DNA of 12,474 nt. Origin: an uncultured Lachnospiraceae bacterium. GTDB lineage: Bacteria > Bacillota > Clostridia > Lachnospirales > Lachnospiraceae. The notes beneath the pieces are model-generated. The model was not told the DNA's origin. It ran no database searches and was given only the letters and a program-made list of their open reading frames with translations. The translations under genes and the position numbers were made by a program. Where the stretch lies: the NCBI GenBank assembly GCA_910589635.1, contig CAJUTD010000071.1:2432-14905 (forward strand), read 5' to 3'. Shown in pieces: positions 7,257 to 12,474 of the stretch. Every line of letters starts with the position of its first letter. Positions within the stretch are counted from its first letter, which is position 1.

Positions 7257-7314
7257 AATAACCTCCGGGTATATTTATGTTAAAGGGGAATCATGTTTGC
7301 TTTTTGTGGATTAC

Positions 7315-7343
7315 AGTATAGCACATCAAATTCAAATTGAGAA
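7315..7343 (-). promoter_or_regulatory. Promoter of the dnaD-like/dnaC-like operon
   Basis: On the minus strand, TTCTCA (7343-7338), a 17-base spacer and TATACT (7320-7315) preceded by TGC form an extended -10 promoter. The predicted start is near 7308, giving a leader of about 50 bases before ATG 7256. A DnaA-box-like 9-mer (7305-7313) lies directly over the predicted start. Confidence 0.55.
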
Positions 7344-7512
7344 GTGAAATTTTACCTGAAATTCCAGTAAAATCAAGGGATTGTGCAAATGTGGAAAATG
7401 TGGAAAATGTGGATAATTTTGTGGAAGAATACAAGAATGCCGGAAAGAACCCAGAGAATTCCAGAAAAAGTTAAAATTTAAAAAAATGCTTGTAGATAAT
7501 TTATGTAAACTT

Positions 7513-7560
7513 AAAAATCCACATTGCCAAAAGGGATTTTTCCCCAATTGCAATGTGGAT
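7513..7560 (-). terminator. Rho-independent terminator of murC
   Basis: On the minus strand ATCCACATTGC (7560-7550) pairs perfectly with GCAATGTGGAT (7527-7517), with a second short GGGGA/TCCC pairing inside the loop. A run of T follows at once (7517-7513). It lies 12 bases after the murC stop, so murC and the dnaD-like gene are probably separate units. Confidence 0.7.
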
Positions 7561-7571
7561 AATGTGGATAA

Positions 7572-8951
7572 CTATATGCCTAAAAGGTGTTCCCCTACTT
7601 GCACAATATCTCCGGCGCCCATAGTTATCAACAGATCGCCGTTGATACAGTTTTTTAATAAAAAGTTTTCAATTTCGTCAAATGATGGAAAATAGTAGCA
7701 TTCTCTGCCCAAATTTTGTAACTCTTTTAGCAGATCTAAGGAGCTGATTCCGATGGTGTTCTGCTCGCGGGCAGCATAAATGTCGGCAAGCACAACAAGG
7801 TCTGCCAGTGACAGGGCTTTGGCAAATTCTTTGAGAAATGCCTTAGTTCTGGTGTAGGTATGAGGTTGAAAGACACAGACTATGCGTTCCTGTTTACAAT
7901 TCTTTGCTGATGTCAGGGTTGCGGCAATCTCAGTGGGGTGATGTGCGTAATCATCTACGATGGTGATACCGCCAAGAAGCCCCTTATATTCAAAGCGTCT
8001 TGCCGTGCCACCGAATCGTGCGAGTGCGGCCTGAATATTGACGAAGGAAATATTCATTTCCAGGGCAAGCGCGCAGGCTGCAACAGCATTGCTTATGTTA
8101 TGGCGGCCTGGCACATTCATAGATATCGTACCGAGCGCATCATCCCCATGCATCAGGGTGAAGTTTCCACAACCGCTTGTATTAAAAGTGATATTATCTG
8201 CATAATATGAATCAGAGGCATCGAGTCCGTACGTGATGACCTGGCACCCCAAACCGTCGGTAATTTCCTGGTAGTTTTCAATTTCTCCATTGATTATAAT
8301 AGTGCCTTGCGGGAGGACATTGCCGGAAAACCTGCGGAAAGAATGGCGGATATCAGCCAAATCTTTGAAGAAATCCATATGGTCTTCTTCTATATTTAAT
8401 ATGAGGGCGTATTTAGGATAGAAATTAAGGAAGCTGTTCGTATACTCACAGGCTTCCGTGAGAAACACCTCTGATTTGCCGACACGGATGTTGCCGCCGA
8501 TGGACTTTAGGATGCCGCCGACAGATATCGTGGGATCGCAGCACGCTTCTAAAAGGATATTTGCGATCATGGAGGTAGTGGTCGTTTTGCCGTGGGTTCC
8601 TGACACAGCGATGGATTGTAAGTAGTTCTCCATAATCTGCCCCAAAAGCTCGGCGCGGGTCAGTGTAGGGAGCTGTTTCTCCAAAGCTGCTTTCAGTTCC
8701 GGGTTGTCTGGATGGATGGCGGCCGTGTATACAACGGCTTCTATGTTCTCTTTAATGTTGGAAGCGCGCTGGCCGTAATAGATTTCTGCGCCAAGTTCTG
8801 CAAGTTTTAGAGTTAAAGCTGATTCCTTGGAATCGGAGCCTGAGATGTGGAAACCTTCTTTAAGTAGGATTTCGGCAAGGCCGCTCATGCTGATGCCGCC
8901 GATACCGATGAAATGGAGATGAATAGGTTCTCTGAAATTAATTTTGTACAT
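7572..8951 (-). CDS. murC: UDP-N-acetylmuramate--L-alanine ligase
   Basis: This cytoplasmic ligase adds L-alanine to UDP-N-acetylmuramate using ATP, the first amino-acid step of the peptidoglycan stem peptide. At 459 residues it has the usual family length. The N-terminal nucleotide-sugar domain begins with HFIGIGGISMSGLAEIL (13-29). The ATP loop is GTHGKTTTT (118-126). Central ligase motifs are EACEY (166-170), NIEEDHMDFF (186-195) and PGRHNISNAVAA (281-292). The C-terminal domain has DDYAHHPTE (333-341), FQPHTYTRTK (361-370) and DIYAAREQ (390-397). ATG 8951 follows a modest AGGT binding site. The gene has an upstream promoter and a downstream terminator, so it may be a single-gene unit away from the usual mur cluster. 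The stop directly abuts a DnaA-box-like 9-mer. The identification is secure. Confidence 0.96.
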   Translation of the reverse strand: MYKINFREPIHLHFIGIGGISMSGLAEILLKEGFHISGSDSKESALTLKLAELGAEIYYGQRASNIKENIEAVVYTAAIHPDNPELKAALEKQLPTLTRAELLGQIMENYLQSIAVSGTHGKTTTTSMIANILLEACCDPTISVGGILKSIGGNIRVGKSEVFLTEACEYTNSFLNFYPKYALILNIEEDHMDFFKDLADIRHSFRRFSGNVLPQGTIIINGEIENYQEITDGLGCQVITYGLDASDSYYADNITFNTSGCGNFTLMHGDDALGTISMNVPGRHNISNAVAACALALEMNISFVNIQAALARFGGTARRFEYKGLLGGITIVDDYAHHPTEIAATLTSAKNCKQERIVCVFQPHTYTRTKAFLKEFAKALSLADLVVLADIYAAREQNTIGISSLDLLKELQNLGRECYYFPSFDEIENFLLKNCINGDLLITMGAGDIVQVGEHLLGI

Positions 8952-8994
8952 ATATTTTACCTGCCCAATTTTCTAATAGAATAATTACTTATAT

Positions 8995-9022
8995 TTTATA
9001 CCAACAGTGGGCATTTTGCAAA
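8995..9022 (-). promoter_or_regulatory. Promoter of murC
   Basis: On the minus strand, TTTGCA (9022-9017), a 16-base spacer and TATAAA (9000-8995) preceded by TGG form an extended -10 promoter. The predicted start near 8988 gives a leader of about 37 bases before ATG 8951. Confidence 0.55.
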
Positions 9023-9071
9023 CCGAAAATAGAGGAGTATAGAATGTGTGTGTAGTGTAGAATCTTATGGT

Positions 9072-9284
9072 CTTGTTCAAAAGGAGGCTGTCGCCCGAAG
9101 ATATTATTTCGTTCAAAAGGCTTTGCCGCTTGTGCGGCAAAGACAGAATGCACAAAAATCACTCTGGGAAGCTGGCTTCCCAAGATAATTTTTGTGCATG
9201 TTGTTTCCATTGCTTTGCAATGAAAACCTTTTGAACGGATGAAAACTTTATAGGTTGCTTCGTGCGGCAACCTTTTTGGAACAG
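9072..9284. repeat. Multi-hairpin palindromic element (MITE-like or structured RNA)
   Basis: About 213 bases between divergent murC and glgC are almost entirely built from nested inverted repeats. The outer imperfect arms are roughly 9074-9100 (TGTTCAAAAGG and on to CCCGAAG) and 9259-9283 (CTTCGTGCGG to GGAAC). An inner exact pair is CGTTCAAAAGG (9110-9120) with CCTTTTGAACG (9227-9237). Inside it are three hairpins: CTTTGCCGC/GCGGCAAAG (9121-9142), a 52-base palindrome of 25-base arms (9148-9172 and 9175-9199), and GTTTCCATTGC/GCAATGAAAAC (9203-9227). AGGTTGC/GCAACCT (9252-9273) ends next to a T run. No ORF of note lies within it. Such modular palindromes are typical of dispersed non-autonomous repeats in Bacillota, but no second copy exists in this window. 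Confidence 0.65.
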
Positions 9285-9429
9285 TGGAAAATCATTGTAC
9301 GATAGCATCTTATGTGTGAAAATCAAGCATATATGTATATGTTGTTACGCATCCTGCATTTTTTTGGAAAAAATTCTTGTGCAAATACACAAAATTATGA
9401 AAATTTCGGCAAAAAAATTGTGAAATATG

Positions 9430-9458
9430 TGTACTAAATTAATCTTTTGTGGTATAAT
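9430..9458 (+). promoter_or_regulatory. Promoter of glgC
   Basis: TGTACT (9430-9435, a weak -35), a 17-base spacer and a consensus TATAAT (9453-9458) preceded by TGG form an extended -10 promoter. The predicted start near 9465 gives a leader of about 38 bases. The upstream stretch 9350-9425 is A-tract rich and could act as an UP-like element. Confidence 0.65.
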
Positions 9459-9503
9459 ATGAACACTTAGTAATATGAAATATATTGACGAGAGGTGAGA
9501 GAC

Positions 9504-10778
9504 ATGATTCGTAAAGAAATGATAGCCATGCTTTTGGCAGGCGGTCAAGGGAGCAGACTTGGAGTTCTGACTTCTGATGTTGCGAAACCGGCAGTAGCAT
9601 TTGGTGGCAAGTACCGAATAATTGATTTTCCGTTGAGCAACTGTGTGAATTCAGGGATAGATACGGTAGGAGTGCTGACACAGTATCAGCCGTTGCGGTT
9701 AAATACCCATATCGGTATCGGTATTCCGTGGGATCTGGATCGTAATCATGGAGGGGTGACTGTATTGCCTCCATATGAGAAGAGCGATAACAGTGAATGG
9801 TATAGTGGTACGGCGAATGCTATTTATCAGAACCTGAACTACATTGATAGTTATCAGCCGGAGTATGTACTGATTCTTTCCGGTGACCATATCTACAAGA
9901 TGAATTATGAGGTTATGTTGGATTTCCACAAGGAAAACAATGCGGATGTAACGATCGCCGCTATGCCGGTACCGTGGGAGGAAGCAAGCCGTTTCGGGCT
10001 GGTTATCACAGATGAGAACAAACAGATTACTGAGTTTGAGGAGAAACCGGCCAACCCCAGGAGCAATTTGGCATCCATGGGTATCTACATTTTTAACTGG
10101 AGTGTCCTGAGGGAGGCTTTAGTAACTATGTCAGAGCAGAGCAATTGTGACTTTGGCAAACATATTATTCCTTATTGCCGGGAAAATGGCAGACGGCTGT
10201 TTGCTTATGAATACAATGGATATTGGAAGGATGTAGGAACACTTGGTTCTTACTGGGAAGCAAACATGGAGCTGATTGATTTGATTCCGGAGTTCAATCT
10301 TTATGAGGAATACTGGAAAATCTACACAAACAGTGACACAATCGAACCGCAGTACATTTCAGCGGATGCTGTGACAGAGCGGTGCATTATCGGAGAAGGT
10401 TCTGAAATATATGGACAGGTATACGGTTCCGTAATTGGCGCAGGCGTTGTAATTGGCAAGAATACTGTGGTGCGGGATTCGATCATCATGCAGGATACCG
10501 TGATCGGCGATAATGTTACAATTGACAAAGCCATTGTAGCGGAGAATGTGTCCATCGGCAACAATGTGGAGCTTGGCGTGGGCGAGCCGGCTGAGAATAA
10601 ACTGAATAAGAGCGTTTATTCGTTTGGTTTGGTAACGATCGGTGAGAACTCTGTAGTGCCGTCAGGCGTTAAGGTGGGCAAGAATACTGCAATTGCCGGT
10701 AAGACAACAAAAGAGGATTATCCAGAAGGCCTTTTGGCAGGAGGCGAATCAATCATTAAGGCAGGTGACATACTATGA
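9504..10778 (+). CDS. glgC: Glucose-1-phosphate adenylyltransferase, catalytic subunit
   Basis: GlgC makes ADP-glucose from glucose 1-phosphate and ATP, the committed step of bacterial glycogen synthesis. ATG 9504 is chosen over GTG 9495 because AGAGGTGAG (9491-9499) is its binding site; this gives 424 residues, the normal length. The nucleotidyltransferase domain carries LLAGGQGSRL (10-19), AKPAVAFGGKYRIIDFPLSN (27-46), SGTANAIYQN (101-110), the metal/catalytic SGDHIYKM (126-133), the glucose-1-phosphate region EFEEKP (177-182) and YWKDVGT (240-246). A left-handed beta-helix of hexapeptide repeats occupies about 290-400 (for example IGEGSEIYGQVYGSVIGAGV). The gene overlaps glgD by 4 bases (ATGA), so the two subunits are coupled in translation. 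All catalytic motifs are present. Confidence 0.96.
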   Translation: MIRKEMIAMLLAGGQGSRLGVLTSDVAKPAVAFGGKYRIIDFPLSNCVNSGIDTVGVLTQYQPLRLNTHIGIGIPWDLDRNHGGVTVLPPYEKSDNSEWYSGTANAIYQNLNYIDSYQPEYVLILSGDHIYKMNYEVMLDFHKENNADVTIAAMPVPWEEASRFGLVITDENKQITEFEEKPANPRSNLASMGIYIFNWSVLREALVTMSEQSNCDFGKHIIPYCRENGRRLFAYEYNGYWKDVGTLGSYWEANMELIDLIPEFNLYEEYWKIYTNSDTIEPQYISADAVTERCIIGEGSEIYGQVYGSVIGAGVVIGKNTVVRDSIIMQDTVIGDNVTIDKAIVAENVSIGNNVELGVGEPAENKLNKSVYSFGLVTIGENSVVPSGVKVGKNTAIAGKTTKEDYPEGLLAGGESIIKAGDIL

Positions 10779-11890
10779 AGGCATTAGGAATTATATTAGC
10801 AGGCGGAAATAACAGCAGGATGCAGGAGCTTTCCAATAAGAGAGCGATTGCAGCTATGCCGGTAGGCGGGAGTTACCGCTGTATAGATTTTGCACTCAGC
10901 AACATGAGCAATTCACATATTCAGAGGGTGGCAGTGCTGACCCAGTATAATGCGAGAAGCCTGAATGAGCATTTGAGTTCTTCTAAATGGTGGGACTTCG
11001 GAAGAAAACAAGGAGGGTTGTATGTATTCAATCCTACTGTTACTTCAGACAATGCATGGTGGTACCGCGGTACGGCAGACGCAATGTTAAGGAATATTGA
11101 TTTCCTCAAGCGCAGCCATGAGCCTTATGTAATTATTGCATCGGGTGATTGTGTCTATAAGATGGATTACAACAAGGTATTGGAATTCCATATTGAGAAG
11201 AAGGCAGATATCACAATCGTATGTAAGGATATGCCGATGGAAGAGGATGTCAGCCGCTTTGGCGTGGTAAGGATGAATGAGGACTCAAGGATTGTGGAGT
11301 TTGAGGAGAAGCCGATGATTGCGCAGTCCAACACGATTTCAGCTGGCATTTATGTAATCCGTAGAAGACAACTGATTGAGATGTTAGAGCGCTCCGCAGA
11401 GGAGAACCGCTATGATTTTGTCAATGATATCTTAATTCGTTATAAGAATATGAAGCGTATCTACGGCTATAAAATCGAGGAATATTGGAATAACATTTCT
11501 ACGGTTGAATCTTATTATCAGACGAATATGGATTTCTTAAAGCCGGAGGTAAGAAAATATTTCCGAGACGAGCCTAAGATTTATTCTAAGGTAGATGACC
11601 TTCCACCTGCGAAATACAATGTTGGTTCCGATGTGCGTAATAGCTTGGTTTCCAGCGGCTGTATCATCAACAGTAAGGTTGAGAATTCCGTTCTCTTTAA
11701 GAAAGTCTTTGTAGGTAAGAACTGTGTGATTAAGAATTCCATCATTTTAAATGATGTATATATTGGGGACAATACACATATTGAGAATTGCATCGTTGAG
11801 AGCCGTGATACGCTGCGTGCCAATACATTCTTCAGTGGGGGAGATGGAATCAAGGTTGTCTATGAGCATAATGAGAGATATGTGATTTAA
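10775..11890 (+). CDS. glgD: GlgD, non-catalytic/regulatory subunit of ADP-glucose pyrophosphorylase
   Basis: GlgD is a GlgC paralogue found in Bacillota; with GlgC it forms a hetero-oligomer with higher activity. The 371-residue protein keeps the overall fold: a nucleotidyltransferase domain (1-250) and a shorter beta-helix (about 280-360). Active-site motifs are altered relative to its neighbour: GGQGSRL becomes GGNNSRM (10-16), SGDHIYKM becomes SGDCVYKM (123-130), and YWKDVGT becomes YWNNIST (237-243), losing the Lys and Asp. This fits a regulatory role. The start at 10775 overlaps the glgC stop as ATGA, and AGGCAGGTGAC lies just upstream. No terminator is obvious between this gene and spoVG, so some read-through is likely. 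Confidence 0.94.
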   Translation: MKALGIILAGGNNSRMQELSNKRAIAAMPVGGSYRCIDFALSNMSNSHIQRVAVLTQYNARSLNEHLSSSKWWDFGRKQGGLYVFNPTVTSDNAWWYRGTADAMLRNIDFLKRSHEPYVIIASGDCVYKMDYNKVLEFHIEKKADITIVCKDMPMEEDVSRFGVVRMNEDSRIVEFEEKPMIAQSNTISAGIYVIRRRQLIEMLERSAEENRYDFVNDILIRYKNMKRIYGYKIEEYWNNISTVESYYQTNMDFLKPEVRKYFRDEPKIYSKVDDLPPAKYNVGSDVRNSLVSSGCIINSKVENSVLFKKVFVGKNCVIKNSIILNDVYIGDNTHIENCIVESRDTLRANTFFSGGDGIKVVYEHNERYVI

Positions 11891-11997
11891 TCTGATATTA
11901 GAGCCAGTTGAGATAAAGAGAGTAAATAGTTCTGGCGAGGATTTTTACAGGCAAAAGTGCTGAGGAAAAATAGGAAATGCAAAGGGGGCGGAGATTT

Positions 11998-12264
11998 ATG
12001 AAGATAACAGATGTTAGAATCCGTAAAGTAGAGAAAGAAGGAAAAATGCGGGCTGTGGTCTCCATTACCATTGATGACGAATTTGTGGTACATGATATCA
12101 AAGTGATCGAGGGCGAAAAAGGTCTCTTTATCGCGATGCCCAGCAGAAGAGCGGCGGATGGAGAATACCGTGATATCGCTCATCCCATCAATTCTCAGAC
12201 ACGAGACAATATACAGCAGATTATTCTGGAGAAGTATCAGTCGGAAATTGAAACAGAAGTATAA
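11998..12264 (+). CDS. spoVG: SpoVG family RNA/DNA-binding regulator
   Basis: SpoVG is a small nucleic-acid-binding regulator of Bacillota, linked to septation and sporulation in Bacillus and to virulence and cell-wall genes in other genera. ATG 11998 is chosen because the G-rich site AAAGGGGGCGGAG (11980-11992) precedes it and because the family begins with MKITDVRIRKV; an earlier in-frame ATG at 11977 lies before that site. The 88-residue product has the expected beta-rich core (RAVVSITIDDEFVVHDIKVI), the conserved GLFIAMPSRR and DIAHPINSQTRDNIQ, and a helical end. It lies 107 bases after glgD with a strong terminator downstream. I could not place a convincing sigma-H promoter, so it may depend in part on the glg transcript. 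Confidence 0.95.
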   Translation: MKITDVRIRKVEKEGKMRAVVSITIDDEFVVHDIKVIEGEKGLFIAMPSRRAADGEYRDIAHPINSQTRDNIQQIILEKYQSEIETEV

Positions 12265-12379
12265 AGCGATAACTCCGGACATGCCGGATGGCATTATGGG
12301 GAGCCCCAGGGTATAAAAGAAAGGGCGGTGGACAAGGGGCTTAGATGTTAATACGCAGGCTTCTGTACATAGCCCGGAT

Positions 12380-12427
12380 AAAAGTACAGCCGGCAACGCT
12401 TAGGAAGCGTTGCCGGCTGTGCTTTTT
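12380..12427 (+). terminator. Strong Rho-independent terminator after spoVG
   Basis: ACAGCCGGCAACGCTT (12386-12401), loop AGG, AAGCGTTGCCGGCTGT (12405-12420) form a perfect 16-bp stem. The pairing extends outward through AAAAG/GCTTTT, and a T run lies at 12423-12427. It is about 115 bases after the spoVG stop. The intervening sequence holds short hairpins (CCGGACATGCCGG, TGGGGAGCCCCA) but no gene. Confidence 0.85.
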
Positions 12428-12474
12428 ATGGCCTTGTCCATGCTATTTAAGATACCCGCACGTACCTTGCGGAA

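Larger units (their letters stand above)
7305..7571. promoter_or_regulatory. Cluster of DnaA-box-like 9-mers upstream of the dnaD-like operon
   Basis: Using the DnaA box TTATCCACA (TGTGGATAA on the plus strand), exact copies lie at 7408-7416, 7554-7562 and 7563-7571. One-mismatch copies lie at 7305-7313 (TGTGGATTA), 7390-7398 and 7399-7407 (both TGTGGAAAA), and 7491-7499 (TGTAGATAA). Two-mismatch copies lie at 7420-7428 and, inverted, at 7515-7523. Three abut without a gap at 7390-7416 and two at 7554-7571, nearly all in one orientation. A very A/T-rich segment (about 7466-7517) separates the two groups. The inverted copy and the one at 7554 are also arms of the murC terminator. DnaA binding is inferred from the consensus. 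Regulation of the helicase-loading operon, DnaA titration or an origin-like function would all fit. Confidence 0.6.

Noticed and set aside
7332..7553. A 73-residue minus-strand ORF in the murC-dnaD intergenic region
   Set aside because: It runs through the murC terminator, the DnaA-box repeats and the dnaD-like promoter. Its composition reflects the repeats, and it has no convincing start signal.
7390..7571. CRISPR-like array
   Set aside because: The repeated units are 9-mers, abutting or irregularly spaced, matching the DnaA box. There are no unique spacers of regular length and no cas genes.
9439..9774. Minus-strand ORFs across the glgC promoter and start
   Set aside because: They overlap the strong glgC coding frame and its promoter and show no family features.
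11891..11997. Possible sigma-H promoter before spoVG (TGAGGAAAAATAGGAAATG)
   Set aside because: The AGGA-like element has no GAAT partner at the right distance and sits too close to the ribosome binding site.
12400..12474. A minus-strand frame open from the window edge to a TAA inside the spoVG terminator
   Set aside because: Only about 20 codons are visible, with no recognisable motif, and they run into a perfect 16-bp terminator stem. This is not enough to call a partial gene.

Overview
The window looks like a chromosomal segment of an anaerobic Clostridia, most probably Lachnospiraceae (Bacillota). The reasons are Gram-positive style ribosome binding sites (GGAGG, GAAAGGGG), a DnaD-type replication protein next to a DnaI/DnaC-type helicase loader, a GlgC/GlgD pair, SpoVG and a BceAB-type exporter. 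The family-level placement is inference from gene content.

Layout. (1) Positions 1-2473, plus strand: the 3' end of an ABC ATPase gene and its overlapping FtsX/BceB-like permease gene, closed by a hairpin. (2) Positions about 2474-3800, plus strand: a visibly A/T-rich accessory stretch. It holds overlapping short ORFs, a gene for a secreted protein cut by one in-frame TAA, and a 47-residue single-span membrane protein. It ends at a hairpin shared with the converging prs gene. (3) Positions 3814-8951, minus strand, transcribed in the order murC, dnaD-like, dnaC/dnaI-like, prs. A terminator follows murC, and good promoters precede murC, the dnaD-like gene and prs, so this looks like three transcription units. 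(4) Positions 8952-9503: a divergent intergenic region with the murC promoter, a roughly 210-bp multi-hairpin palindromic element and the glgC promoter. (5) Positions 9504-12427, plus strand: glgC and glgD overlapping by 4 bases, then spoVG and a strong terminator.

How the genes fit together. glgC and glgD encode the two subunits of ADP-glucose pyrophosphorylase for glycogen synthesis. The dnaD-like and dnaC-like genes encode a primosome pair that would load the replicative helicase. murC serves peptidoglycan precursor synthesis and prs makes PRPP. The ABC pair resembles exporters that sense or resist cell-envelope antibiotics.

The most striking non-genic signal is a cluster of DnaA-box-like 9-mers (TGTGGATAA and near matches) between murC and the dnaD-like gene. 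Several abut head to tail, and one lies over the predicted transcription start of the dnaD-like operon. This suggests DnaA control of helicase-loading genes, or a DnaA titration or origin-like site. Second are the palindromic element at 9072-9284 and the interrupted secreted-protein gene in the A/T-rich island.
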